Below, one piece after another: positions 1-14,691 of a stretch of DNA of 64,000 nt. Source of the stretch: Megachile rotundata (Eukaryota; Arthropoda; Insecta; Hymenoptera; Megachilidae); NCBI RefSeq assembly GCF_050947335.1, contig NW_027473521.1, forward strand, positions 1-64,000. Reading direction: 5' to 3'. Under the pieces are notes generated by a model. The model was not told where the DNA came from, made no database searches, and saw nothing but the letters and a program-made list of their open reading frames with translations. How positions within the stretch are numbered: position 1 is the stretch's first letter; each line of letters begins with the position of its first letter. A program made the position numbers and the translations under genes.

Positions 1-1909
1 TTAACCATATTATGCAGATATGATCGATAGGACGACAATTACTGTACTTATTACTCTTATTATTATCCATCTATCTCAAATTATTAGCCATATTATGCTT
101 ATATGTTCGATAGAACGACAATTACTATACTCATTTCTCTTATTTTTGTCAATCTAACTCATATTATTAGCCATATTATGCATATATGACCGATAGAACG
201 ACAATTACTATACTCATTACTCTTATTATTATCAATTTAACTCATAGTATTAACCATATTATGCTTATATGAGCAATAGAACTACAATTACTATACTTAT
301 TACTCTTATTATTATCTATCTAACTCATATTATTAGCCATATTATGCTTATATGAGCAATAGAACTACAATTACTATACTTATTCCACTCACTATTATCA
401 ATCCAACTCATATTATTAACCATATTATGCAGATATGATCGATAGGACGACAATTACTATACTTATTACTCTTATTATTATCAATCTAACTCACATTATT
501 AGCCATATTATGCTTATATAATCGATAGAACGACAATTACTGTACTCACTACTCTTATTATTATCAATCTAAGTCATATTATTAGCCATATTATGCTTAT
601 ATGATCGATAGAACTACATTTACTATACTTATTACGCTTATTATTATCAATCTAACTCATACTATTAACCATATTATGCACATATAATCGATAGAACTAC
701 AATTACTATACTCATTGCTCTTATTATTATCAATCTAACTCATATTATTAGCCATATTATGCTTATATGATCGATAGAACGACAATTACTATACTCACTC
801 CTCTTATTATTATCAATCTAACTCATATTATTAGCCATATTATGCTTATATGATCGATAGAACGACAATTACTATACTCACTCCTCTTATTATTATCCAT
901 CTATCTCAAATTATTAGCCATATTATGCTTATATGATCGATAGAACTACAATTACTATACTTATTACTCTTATTATTATCAATCTAACTCATATTATTAG
1001 CCACATTATGCTTATATGAGCAATAGAACTACAATTACTATACTTATTACACTCACTATTATCAATCCAACTCATATTATTAACCATATTATGCAGATAT
1101 GATCGATAGAACGACAATTACTATACTCATTACTCTTATTATTATCAATCTAACTCATGTTATTAGCCATATTATGCTTCTATGATCGATAGAACGACAA
1201 TTACTATACTCACTACTCTTATTATTATCAATCTAAGTCATATTATTAGCCATATTATGCTTATATGATCGATAGAACTACATTTACTATACTTATTACG
1301 CTTATTATTATCAATCTAACTCATATTATTAACCATATTATGCAGATATAATCGATAGAACTACAATTACTATACTCATTACTCTTATTATTATCAATCT
1401 AACTCATATTATTAGCCATATTATGCTTATATGATCGATAGGACGACAATTACTATACTCACTCCTCTTATTATTATCAATCTAACTCATATTATTAGCC
1501 ATATTATGCTTATATGATCGATAGAACGACAATTACTATACTCACTCCTCTTATTATTATCCATCTATCTCAAATTATTAGCCATATTATGCTTATATGA
1601 TCGATAGAACTACAATTACTATACTTATTACTCCTATTATTATCAATCTAACTCATATTATTAGCCATATTATGCTTATATGATCGATAGAACGACAATT
1701 ACTATACTTATTACTCCTATTATTATCAATCTAACTCATATTATTAGCCATATTATGCTTATATGATTGATAGAACGGCAATTACTATATTCATTACTCT
1801 TATTATTATCAATCTAACGCATATTATTAACCATATTAAGCTTATATGAGCAATAGAACTACAATTACTATACTTATTACACTCACTATTATCAATCTAA
1901 CTCATACTA
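1..1909. repeat. 23-monomer higher-order block M, copy 1
   Basis: Twenty-three monomers (M1-M23). M1 is TTAACC with AGATATGATCG, CTGTACTT and CCATCTATCTCAAA. M2 has CATTTCTCTTATTTTTGTC, M3 is class F, M5 carries TTATTCCACTC, M7 carries CTGTACTCACTAC, M8 is J, and M9 is K with CATTGCTC. M13 has TTAGCCACATT, M15 has TTCTATG, M22 has ACGGCAATT, and M23 has ATTAAGCTT. M1 recurs exactly 1,909 bp later, followed by the same order, so this is a true higher-order unit. The window starts at an M1, so I cannot see whether another copy lies upstream. Confidence 0.88.
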
Positions 1910-3071
1910 TTAACCATATTATGCAGATATGATCGATAGGACGACAATTACTGTACTTATTACTCTTATTATTATCCATCTATCTCAAATTATTAGCCAT
2001 ATTATGCTTATATGATCGATAGAACGACAATTACTATACTCATTTCTCTTATTTTTGTCAATCCAACTCATATTATTAGCCATATTATGCATATATGACC
2101 GATAGAACGACAATTACTATACTCATTACTCTTATTATTATCAATTTAACTCATAGTATTAACCATATTATGCTTATATGAGCAATAGAACTACAATTAC
2201 TATACTTATTACTCATATTATTATCTATCTAACTCATATTATTAGCCATATTATGCTTATATGAGCAATAGAACTACAATTACTATACTTATTCCACTCA
2301 CTATTATCAATCCAACTCATATTATTAACCATATTATGCAGATATGATCGATAGGACGACAATTACTATACTTATTACTCTTATTATTATCAATCTAACT
2401 CACATTATTAGCCATATTATGCTTATATAATCGATAGAACGACAATTACTGTACTCACTACTCTTATTATTATCAATCTAAGTCATATTATTAGCCATAT
2501 TATGCTTATATGATCGATAGAACTACATTTACTATACTTATTACGCTTATTATTATCAATCTAACTCATACTATTAACCATATTATGCAGATATAATCGA
2601 TAGAACTACAATTACTATACTCATTGCTCTTATTATTATCAATCTAACTCATCTTATTAGCCATATTATGCTTATATGATCGATAGAACGACAATTACTA
2701 TACTCACTCCTCTTATTATTATCAATCTAACTCATATTATTAGCCATATTATGCTTATATGATCGATAGAACGACAATTACTATACTCACTCCTCTTATT
2801 ATTATCCATCTATCTCAAATTATTAGCCATATTATGCTTATATGATCGATAGAACTACAATTACTATACTTATTACTCTTATTATTATCAATCTAACTCA
2901 TATTATTAGCCACATTATGCTTATATGAGCAATAGAACTACAATTACTATACTTATTACACTCACTATTATCAATCCAACTCATATTATTAACCATATTA
3001 TGCAGATATGATCGATAGAACGACAATTACTATACTCATTACTCTTATTATTATCAATCTAACTCATATTA
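1910..3071. repeat. Block M, copy 2 (M1-M14)
   Basis: Fourteen monomers matching 1-1162 in order and in private variants such as CTGTACTT in M1, TTATTCCACTC in M5 and CATTGCTC in M9. Single changes include AATCCAACTC in M2 and CATCTTATTAG at the M9/M10 border. After M14 the order jumps to class A at 3,072, skipping M15-M17 (three monomers, 249 bp), with no change of register. Confidence 0.85.
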
Positions 3072-4482
3072 TTAGCCATATTATGCTTATATGATCGATA
3101 GGACGACAATTACTATACTCACTCCTCTTATTATTATCAATCTAACTCATATTATTAGCCATATTATGCTTATATGATCGATAGAACGACAATTACTATA
3201 CTTATTACTCTTATTATTATCAATCTAGCTCATATTATTAGCCATATTATGCTTATATGATCGATAGGACGACAATTACTATACTCACTCCTCTTATTAT
3301 TATCAATCTAACTCATATTATTAGCCATATTATGCGTATATGATCGACAGAACGACAATTACTATACTTATTACTCCTATTATTATCATTCTAACTCATA
3401 TTATTAGCCATATTATGCTTATATGAGCAATAGAACTACAATTACTATATTTATTACGCTCACTATTATCAATCTAACACATATTATTAACCAAATTATG
3501 CAGATATGATCGATAGGACGACAATTACTATACTTATTACTGTTATTATTATCCATCTATCTCAAATTATTAGCCATATTATGCTTATATGATCGATAGA
3601 ACGACAATTACTATACTCATTTCTCTTATTTTTATCAATCTAACTCATATTATTAGCAATATTATGCTTATATGATCGACAGAACGACAATTACTATACT
3701 TATTACACTCAATATTATCAATCTAACTCATATTATTAACCACATTATGCAGATATGATCGATAGAACGACAATTACTATACTGATTACACTCACTATTA
3801 TCAATCTAAGTCATATTATTAACCATATTATGCAGATATGATCAACAGAACGACAATTACTATTCTTATTACTCTTATTATTATCAATCTAACTCATATT
3901 ATTGGCCATATTATGCTTATATGATCGATAGAACGACAATTACTATACTCACTACTCTTATTATTATCAATCTAAGTCATATTATTAGCCATATTATGCT
4001 TATATGAGCAATAGAACTACAATTACTATATTTATTACACTCACTATTATCAATCTAACTCATACTATTAACCAAATTATGCAGATATGATCGATAGGAC
4101 GACAATTACTATACTTATTACTCTTATTATTATCCATCTATCTCATATTATTAGCCATATTATGGTTATATGATCGAGAGAACGACAATTACTATACTGA
4201 TTACACTCACTATTATCAGTCTAACTCATATTATTAGCCATATTATGCTTATATGATCAATAGAACGACAATTACTATACCCATTTCTCTTATTATTATC
4301 AATCTAACTCATATTATTAGCCATATTATGCATATATGACCGATAGAACGACAATTACTATACTCATTACTCTTATTATTATCAATCTAACTCATATTAT
4401 TAGCCATATTATGCTTATATGATCAATAGAACGACAATTACTATACTTATTACTCTTATAATTATCAATCTAACTCATATTA
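3072..4482. repeat. 17-monomer block, copy 1
   Basis: The order is A, B' (AATCTAGCTC), A, B (GCGTATATG), C (ATTACGCTC), D (TTATTACTGTT), E, a GATCGACAG/CACTCAAT monomer, O (CTGATTACAC), a GATCAACAG/ATTCTT monomer, TTGGCC, C, D, a TATGGTTATATGATCGAGAG monomer, an ACCCATTTCTC monomer, an F-like monomer, and a GATCAATAG monomer with TTATAATTATC. The same order with the same rare variants appears 12,450 bp (150 monomers) downstream at 15,522-16,932. The first part also matches 6,392-7,304, 40 monomers away. Confidence 0.82.
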
Positions 4483-7400
4483 TTAGCCATATTATGCTTA
4501 TATGATCGATAGGACGACAATTACTATACTCACTCCTCTTATTATTATCAATCTAACTCATATTATTAGCCATATTATGCTTATATGATCGATAGAACGA
4601 CAATTACTATACTTATTACTCCTATTATTATCAATGTAACTCATATTATTAGCCATATTATGCTTATATGATCGATAGAACTACATTTACTATACTTATT
4701 ACGCTTATTATTATCAATCTAACTCATATTATTAACCATATTATGCAGATATAGTCGATAGAACTACAATTACTATACTCATTACTCTTATTATTATCAA
4801 TCTAACTCATATTATTAGCCATATTATGCTTATATGATCGATAGGACGACAATTACTATACTCACTCCTCTTATTATTATCAATCTAACTCATATTATTA
4901 GCCATATTATGCTTATATGATCGATAGAACGACAATTACTATACTTATTACTCCTATTATTATCAATCTAACACATATTATTAACCAAATTATGCAGATA
5001 TGATCGATAGGACGACAATTACTATACATATTACTCTTATTATTATCCATCTATCTCAAATTATTAGCCATATTATGCTTATATGATCGATAGAACGACA
5101 ATCACTATACTCATTTCTCTTATTTTTATCAATCTAACTCATATTATTAGCCATATTATGCATATATGACCGATAGAACGACAATTACTATACCCATTAC
5201 TCTTATTATTATCAATTTAACTCATAGTATTAACCATATTATGCTTATATGAGCAATAGAACTACAATTACTATACTTATTACACTCACTATTATCAATC
5301 CAACTCATATTATTAACCATATTATGCAGATATGATCGATAGGACGACAATTACTATACTTATTACTCTTATTATTATCAATCTAACTCATATTATTAGC
5401 CATATTATGCAGATATAATCGATAGAACTACAATTACTATACTCATTACTCTTATTATTATCAATCTAACTCATATTATTAGCCATATTATGCTTATATG
5501 ATCGATAGAACTACATTTACTATACATATTACGCTTATTATTATCAATCTAACTCATATTATTAACCATATTATGCAGATATAATCGATAGAACTACAAT
5601 TACTATACTCATTACTCTTATTATTATCAATCTAACTCATATTATTAGCCATATTATGCTTATATGATCGATAGGACGACAATTACTATACTCACTCCTC
5701 TTATTATTATGAATCTAACTCATATTATTAGCCATATTATGCTTATATGATCGATAGAACGACAATTACTGTACTTATTACTCTTATTATTATCAATCTA
5801 ACTCATATTATTAGCCAGATTATGCTTATATGATCAATAGAACGACAATTACTATACTTATTACTCTTATTATTATCAATCCAACTCATATTATTCGCCA
5901 TATTATGCTTATATGAGCAATAGAACTACAATTACTATACTTATTACACTCACTATTATCAATCCAACTCATATTATTAACCATATTATGCAGATATGAT
6001 AAATAGAACGACAATTACTATTCTTATTACTCTTATAATTATCAATCTAACTCATATTATTAGCCATATTATGCTCATATGATCGATAGAACGACAATTA
6101 CTGTACTCATTACTCTTATTATTATCAATCTAACTCATATTATTAGCCATATTATGCTTCTATGATCGATAGAACGACAATTACTATACTCACTACTCTT
6201 ACTATTATCAATCTAAGTCATATTATTAGCCATATTATGCTTATATGATCGATAGAACTACATTTACTATACTTATTACGCTTATTATTATCAATCTAAC
6301 TCATATTATTAACCATATTATGCAGATATAATCGATAGAACTACAATTACTATACTCATTACTCTTATTATTATCAATCTAACTCATATTATTAGCCATA
6401 TTATGCTTATATGATCGATAGGACGACAATTACTATACTCACTCCTCTTATTATTATCAATCTAACTCATATTATTAGCCATATTATGCTTATATGATCG
6501 ATAGAACGACAATTACTATACTTATTACTCTTATTATTATCAATCTAACTCATATTATTAGCCATATTATGCTTATATGATCGATAGGACGACAATTACT
6601 ATACTCACTCCTCTTATTATTATCAATCTAACTCATATTATTAGCCATATTATGCTTATATGATCGATAGAACGACAATTACTATACTTATTACTCCTAT
6701 TATTATCAATCTAACTCATATTATTAGCCATATTATGCTTATATGAGCAATAGAACTACAATTACTATATTTATTAGGCTCACTATTATCAATCTAACAC
6801 ATATTATTAACCAAATTATGCAGATATGATCGATAGGACGACAATTACTATACTTATTACTGTTATTATTATCCATCTATCTCAAATTATTAGCCATATT
6901 ATGCTTATATGATCGATAGAACGACAATTACTATACTCATTTCTCTTATTTTTATCAATCTAACTCATATTATTAGCCATATTATGCTTATATGATCGAC
7001 AGAACGACAATTACTATACTTATTACACTCAATATTATCAATCTAACTCATATTATTAACCACATTATGCAGATATGATCGATAGAACTACAATTACTAT
7101 ACTGATTACACTCACTATTATCAATCTAAGTCATATTATTAACCATATTATGCAGATATGATCAACAGAACGACAATTACTATTCTTATTACTCTTATTA
7201 TTATCAATCTAACTCATATTATTGGCCATATTATGCTTATATGATCGATAGAACGACAATTACTATACTCACTACTCTTATTATTATCAATCTAAGTCAT
7301 ATTATTAGCCATATTATGCTTATATGATCGATAGAACTACATTTACTATACTTATTACGCTTATTATTATCAATCTAACTCATATTATTAACCATATTAT

Positions 7401-8134
7401 GCAGATATAATCGATAGAACTACAATTACTATACTCATTACTCTTATTATTATCAATCTAACTCATATTATTAGCCATATTATGCTTATATGGTCGATAG
7501 GACGACAATTACTATACTCACTCCTCTTATTATTATCAATCTAACCCATATTATTAGCCATATTATGCTTATATGATCGATAGAACGACAATTACTATAC
7601 TTATTACTCTTATTATTATCAATCTAACTCATCTTATTGGCCATATTATGCTTATATGATCGATAGGACGACAATTACTATACTCACTCCTCTTATTATT
7701 ATCAATCTAACTCATATTATTAGCCATATTATGCTTATATGATCGATAGAACGACAATTACTATACTTATTACTCCTATTATTATCAATCTAACTCATAT
7801 TATTAGCCATATTATGCTTATATGAGCAATAGAACTACAATTACTATATTTATTACACTCACTATTATCAATCTAACACATATTATTAACCAAATTATGC
7901 AGATATGATCGATAGGACGACAATTACTATACTTATTACTCTTATTATTATCCATCTATCTCATATTATTAGCCATATTATGCTTATATGATCGATAGGA
8001 CGACAATTACTATACTCATTTCTCTTATTTTTATCAATCTAACTCATATTATTAACCATATTAAGCTTATATGATAGATAGAACGACAATTACTATACAC
8101 ATTACCCTTACTATTATCAATCTAACTCATACTA
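4483..8134. repeat. Mixed satellite stretch between two M blocks
   Basis: Forty-four monomers of the same classes (A, B, C, D, E, F, I, J, K, N, O, P) with no unique sequence. Landmarks include the D monomer at 4,981 with CATATTACTC, a GATAAATAG variant at 5,977, ATTAGGCTC at 6,724, the TGGTCGATAGG/AACCCAT class A variant at 7,471, and ATTAAGCTT at 8,052. That A variant is followed by CATCTTATTGG and then A, B, C, D, a string that recurs at 18,510, 22,909, 23,905, 25,897 and 30,545. Confidence 0.8.
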
Positions 8135-8881
8135 TTAACCATATTATGCAGATATGATCGATAGGACGACAATTACTGTACTTATTACTCTTATTATTAT
8201 CCATCTATCTCAAATTATTAGCCATATTATGCTTATATGATCGATAGAACGACAATTACTATACTCATTTCTCTTATTTTTGTCAATCTAACTCATATTA
8301 TTAGCCATATTATGCATATATGACCGATAGAACGACAATTACTATACTCATTACTCTTATTATTATCAATTTAACTCATAGTATTAACCATATTATGCTT
8401 ATATGAGCAATAGAACTACAATTACTATACTTATTACTCTTATTATTATCTATCTAACTCATATTATTAGCCATATTATGCTTATATGAGCAATAGAACT
8501 ACAATTACTATACTTATTCCACTCACTATTATCAATCCAACTCATATTATTAACCATATTATGCAGATATGATCGATAGGACGACAATTACTATACTTAT
8601 TACTCTTATTATTATCAATCTAACTCACATTATTAGCCATATTATGCTTATATAATCGATAGAACGACAATTACTGTACTCACTACTCTTATTATTATCA
8701 ATCTAAGTCATATTATTAGCCATATTATGCTTATATGATCGATAGAACTACATTTACTATACTTATTACGCTTATTATTATCAATCTAACTCATACTATT
8801 AACCATATTATGCAGATATAATCGATAGAACTACAATTACTATACTCATTGCTCTTATTATTATCAATCTAACTCATATTA
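8135..8881. repeat. Block M, copy 3 (M1-M9)
   Basis: Nine monomers with the M1-M9 order, beginning 8,134 bp (98 monomers) after copy 1. M9 (CATTGCTC) is followed directly by an M13-type monomer (TTAGCCACATT with GAGCAATAG) at 8,882, so M10-M12 (249 bp) are missing in register. Beyond that the array changes to CACTCAAT-type monomers. Confidence 0.83.
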
Positions 8882-9213
8882 TTAGCCACATTATGCTTAT
8901 ATGAGCAATAGAACTACAATTACTATACTTATTACACTCACTATTATCAATCCAACTCATATTATTAGCCATATTATGCATATATGACCGATAGAACGAC
9001 AATTACTATACTTATTACACTCAATATTATCAATCGAACTCACATTATTAACCAGATTATGCAGATACGATCGATAGAACGACAATTACTATACTCATTA
9101 CTCTTATTATCATCAATCTATCTCACATTATTAGCCATATTATGCTTATATGATCAATAGAACGACAATTACTATACTTATTACACTCAATATTATCAAT
9201 CTAACTCATATTA

Positions 9214-9877
9214 TTAACCACATTATGCAGATATGATCGATAGGACGACAATTACTATACTTATTACTCTTATTATTATCAATCTAACTCACATTATTAG
9301 CCATATTATGCTTATATAATCGATAGAACGACAATTACTGTACTCACTACTCTTATTATTATCAATCTAAGTCATATTATTAGCCATATTATGCTTATAT
9401 GATCGATAGAACTACATTTACTATACTTATTACGCTTATTATTATCAATCTAACTCATACTATTAACCATATTATGCAGATATAATCGATAGAACTACAA
9501 TTACTATACTCATTGCTCTTATTATTATCAATCTAACTCATATTATTAGCCATATTATGCTTATATGATCGATAGAACGACAATTACTATACTCACTCCT
9601 CTTATTATTATCAATCTAACTCATATTATTAGCCATATTATGCTTATATGATCGATAGAACGACAATTACTATACTCACTCCTCTTATTATTATCCATCT
9701 ATCTCAAATTATTAGCCATATTATGCTTATATGATCGATAGAACTACAATTACTATACTTATTACTCTTATTATTATCAATCTAACTCATATTATTAGCC
9801 ACATTATGCTTATATGAGCAATAGAACTACAATTACTATACTTATTACACTCACTATCATCAATCCAACTCATATTA
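9214..9877. repeat. Block M fragment M6-M13 opened by a hybrid monomer
   Basis: Eight monomers match M6-M13, with M7 carrying CTGTACTCACTAC and M9 carrying CATTGCTC. The first monomer (9,214-9,296) is a hybrid: it opens with TTAACCACATT as class O does, then reads as M6 (GGACG, TTATTACTC, AACTCAC). It is a normal 83 bp, so the join was made in register. M13 here carries CACTATCATC instead of CACTATTATC. Confidence 0.8.
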
Positions 9878-10541
9878 TTAGCCATATTATGCTCATATGA
9901 TCGATACAACGACAATTACTATACTCACTCCTCTTGTTATTATCAATCTAACTCATATTATTAGCCATATTATGCTTATATGATCGATAGAACTACAATT
10001 ACTATACTTATTACTCTTATTGTTATCAATCTAACTCATATTATTAGCCATATTATGCTTATATGATCGACAGAACGACAATTACTATACTTATTACACT
10101 CAATATTATCAATCGAACTCACATTATTAACCAGATTATGCAGATACGATCGATAGAACGACAATTACTATACTCATTACTCTTATTATCATCAATCTAT
10201 CTGATATTATTAGCCATATTATGCTTATATGATCAATAGAACGACAATTACAATACTTATTACACTCAATATTATCAATCTAACTCATATTATTAACCAC
10301 ATTATGCAGATATGATCGATAGAACGACAATTACTATACTGATTACAATCACTATTATCAATCTAAGTCATATTATTAACCATATTATGCAGATATGATC
10401 AATAGAACGACAATTACTATACTTATTACTCTTATTATTATCAATCTAACTCATATTATTAGCCATATTATGCTCATATGATCGATACAACGACAATTAC
10501 TGTACTCACTACTCTTATTATTATCAATCTAAGTCATATTA

Positions 10542-11371
10542 TTAGCCATATTATGCTTATATGATCGATAGGACGACAATTACTATACTCACTCCTCTTA
10601 TTATTATCAATCTAACTCATATTATTAGCCATATTATGCTTATATGATCGATAGAACGACAATTACTATCCTCACTCCTCTTATTATTATCAATCTAACT
10701 CATATTATTAGCCTTATTATGCTTATATGATCGATAGAACGACAATTACTATACGTATTACTCTTATTATTATCAATCTAACTCATATTATTAGCCATAT
10801 TATGCTTATATGATCGATAGGACGACAATTACTATACTCACTCCTCTTATTATTATCAATCTACCTCATACTATTAGCCATATTATGCTTATATGATCGA
10901 CTGAAGGACAATCACTATACTGATTACACTCACTATTATCAGTCAAACTCATATTATTAGCCATATTATGCTTATATGATCGATAGAACGACAATTACTA
11001 TACTCATTTCTCTTATTATTATCCATCTATCTCAAATTATGAGCCATATTATGCTTATATGATCGATAGAACGACAATTACTATACTCATTACTATTATT
11101 ATTATCAATTTAACTCATAGTATTAACCATATTATGCTTATATGAGCAATAGAAGTACAATTACTATACTTATTACTCTTATTGTTATCAATCTAACTCA
11201 TATTATTAGCCATATTATGCTTATATGAGCAATAGAACTACAATTACTATACTTATTACACTCACTATTATCAATCTAACTCATATTATTAACCATATTA
11301 TGCAGATATGATCGATAGGACGACAATTACTATACTTATTGCTCTTATTATTATCAATCTACCTCATATTA
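10542..11371. repeat. 10-monomer block, copy 1
   Basis: Ten monomers shared with 17,680-18,509, at a distance of 7,138 bp (86 monomers). Private shared variants are CTATCCTCACTCC, ATACGTATTACTC, GATCGACTGAAGGAC, TCAGTCAAACTC, CAAATTATGAGCC and AGAAGTACAATT. This copy alone has GCCTTATTATG at 10,711 and ATTGTTATC near 11,184. Several rare variants shared in order show one segment copied to a distant place, rather than chance similarity of monomers. Confidence 0.85.
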
Positions 11372-12118
11372 TTAGCCATATTATGCTTATATGATCGATA
11401 GAACGACAACTACTATACTTTTTACTCTTATTATTGTCAATCTAACTCATATTATTAGCCATATTATGCTTATATGATCGATAGAACTACAATTACTATA
11501 CATATTACTCTTATTATTATCAATCTAACTCATATTATTAACCATATTAAGCTTATATGATAGATAGAACGACAATTACTATACTCATTACCCTTATTAT
11601 TATCAATCTAACTCATATTATTAGCCATATTATGCTTATATGATCGATAGAACGGCAATTACTATATACATTACTCTTATTATTATCAATCTAACGCATA
11701 CTATTAACGATATTATGCTTATATGAGCAATAGAGCTACAATTACTATACTTATTACACTCACTATTATCAATCTAACTCATATTATTAACCATATTATG
11801 CAGGTATGATCGATAGGACGACAATTACTATACTTATTACTCTTATTATTATCCATCTATCTCAAATTATTAGCCATATTATGCTTATATGATCGATAGA
11901 ACGACAATTACTATACTTATTACTCTTATTATTATCAATCTAACTCATATTATTAGCCATATTATGCTTATATGATCGATAGGACGACAATTACTATACT
12001 CACTCCTCTTATTATTATCAATCTAACTCATATTATTAGCCATATTATGCTTATATGATCGATAGAACGACAATTACTATACTTATTACTCCTATTATTA
12101 TCAATCTAACTCATATTA

Positions 12119-12699
12119 TTAGCCATATTATGCTTATATGATCGATAGAACGACAATTACTATACTTATTACTCCTATTATTATCAATCTAACTCATATT
12201 ATTAGCCATATTATGCTTTTATGAGCAATAGAACTACAATTACTATATTTATTACACTCACTATTATCAATCTAACACATATTATTAACCAAATTATGCA
12301 GATATGATCGATAGGACGACAATTACTATACTTATTACTCTTATTATTATCCATCTATCTCAAATTATTAGCCATATTATGCTTATATGATCGATAGGAC
12401 GACAATTACTATACTCATTTCTCTTATTTTTATCAATCTAACTCATATTATTAACCATATTAAGCTTATATGATAGATAGAACGACAATTACTATACTCA
12501 TTACCCTTATTATTATCAATCTAACTCATATTATTAGCCATATTATGCTTATATGATCGATAGAACGGCAATTACTATATTCATTACTCTTATTATTATC
12601 AATCTAACGCATATTATTAACCATATTAAGCTTATATGAGCAATAGAACTACAATTACTATACTTATTACACTCACTATTATCAATCTAACTCATACTA
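12119..12699. repeat. 7-monomer B-C-D-E-S-T-U block, copy 1
   Basis: Order: B, C (CTTTTATGAG), D, an E with GGACG, S (ATTAAGCTT, GATAGATAG, CATTACCCTT), T (ACGGCAATT, TATTCATTAC, AACGCAT) and U (ATTAAGCTT, GAGCAATAG). M1 of block M follows immediately. The same seven-monomer string occurs at 18,759-19,339, also followed by M1, and at 22,162-22,742, where an I-like monomer follows. The S and U monomers create AAGCTT, absent from other classes. Confidence 0.84.
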
Positions 12700-13363
12700 T
12701 TAACCATATTATGCAGATATGATCGATAGGACGACAATTACTGTACTTATTACTCTTATTATTATCCATCTATCTCAAATTATTAGCCATATTATGCTTA
12801 TATGATCGATAGAACGACAATTACTATACTCATTTCTCTTATTTTTGTCAATCTAACTCATATTATTAGCCATATTATGCATATATGACCGATAGAACGA
12901 CAATTACTATACTCATTACTCTTATTATTATCAATTTAACTCATAGTATTAACCATATTATGCTTATATGAGCAATAGAACTACAATTACTATACTTATT
13001 ACTCTTATTATTATCTATCTAACTCATATTATTAGCCATATTATGCTTATATGAGCAATAGAACTACAATTACTATACTTATTCCACTCACTATTATCAA
13101 TCCAACTCATATTATTAACCATATTATGCAGATATGATCGATAGGACGACAATTACTATACTTATTACTCTTATTATTATCAATCTAACTCACATTATTA
13201 GCCATATTATGCTTATATAATCGATAGAACGACAATTACTGTACTCACTACTCTTATTATTATCAATCTAAGTCATATTATTAGCCATATTATGCTTATA
13301 TGATCGATAGAACTACATTTACTATACTTATTACGCTTATTATTATCAATCTAACTCATACTA
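12700..13363. repeat. Block M, copy 4 (M1-M8)
   Basis: M1-M8 of block M with all marker variants, 4,565 bp (55 monomers) after copy 3. It runs straight on into M9 at 13,364, which opens an internal 8-monomer tandem duplication, so this copy of block M is longer than copy 1. Confidence 0.85.
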
Positions 13364-14691
13364 TTAACCATATTATGCAGATATAATCGATAGAACTACA
13401 ATTACTATACTCATTGCTCTTATTATTATCAATCTAACTCATATTATTAGCCATATTATGCTTATATGATCGATAGAACGACAATTACTATACTCACTCC
13501 TCTTATTATTATCAATCTAACTCATATTATTAGCCATATTATGCTTATATGATCGATAGAACGACAATTACTATACTCACTCCTCTTATTATTATCCATC
13601 TATCTCAAATTATTAGCCATATTATGCTTATATGATCGATAGAACTACAATTACTATACTTATTACTCTTATTATTATCAATCTAACTCATATTATTAGC
13701 CACATTATGCTTATATGAGCAATAGAACTACAATTACTATACTTATTACACTCACTATTATCAATCCAACTCATATTATTAACCATATTATGCAGATATG
13801 ATCGATAGAACGTCAATTACTATACTCATTACTCTTATTATTATCAATCTAACTCATGTTATTAGCCATATTATGCTTCTATGATCGATAGAACGACAAT
13901 TACTATACTCACTACTCTTATTATTATCAATCTAAGTCATATTATTAGCCATATTATGCTTATATGATCGATAGAACTACATTTACTATACTTATTACGC
14001 TTATTATTATCAATCTAACTCATATTATTAACCATATTATGCAGATATAATCGATAGAACTACAATTACTATACTCATTGCTCTTATTATTATCAATCTA
14101 ACTCATATTATTAGCCATATTATGCTTATATGATCGATAGAACGACAATTACTATACTCACTCCTCTTATTATTATCAATCTAACTCATATTATTAGCCA
14201 TATTATGCTTATATGATCGATAGAACGACAATTACTATACTCACTCCTCTTATTATTATCCATCTATCTCAAATTATTAGCCATATTATGCTTATATGAT
14301 CGATAGAACTACAATTACTATACTTATTACTCTTATTATTATCAATCTAACTCATATTATTAGCCACATTATGCTTATATGAGCAATAGAACTACAATTA
14401 CTATACTTATTACACTCACTATTATCAATCCAACTCATATTATTAACCATATTATGCAGATATGATCGATAGAACGACAATTACTATACTCATTACTCTT
14501 ATTATTATCAATCTAACTCATGTTATTAGCCATATTATGCTTCTATGATCGATAGAACGACAATTACTATACTCACTACTCTTATTATTATCAATCTAAG
14601 TCATATTATTAGCCATATTATGCTTATATGATCGATAGAACTACATTTACTATACTTATTACGCTTATTATTATCAATCTAACTCATATTA
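13364..14691. repeat. Tandem duplication of 8 monomers (664 bp x 2)
   Basis: Copies are 13,364-14,027 and 14,028-14,691, each reading M9 (K, CATTGCTC), M10, M11, M12, M13, M14, M15, M16. Copy 1 of block M has this order once and then M17 (K, CATTACTC); here M17 follows only after the second round, at 14,692. The simplest history is an exchange between the near-identical K monomers M9 and M17. AACGTCAATT in M14 at 13,779 distinguishes the first round from the second. Confidence 0.88.
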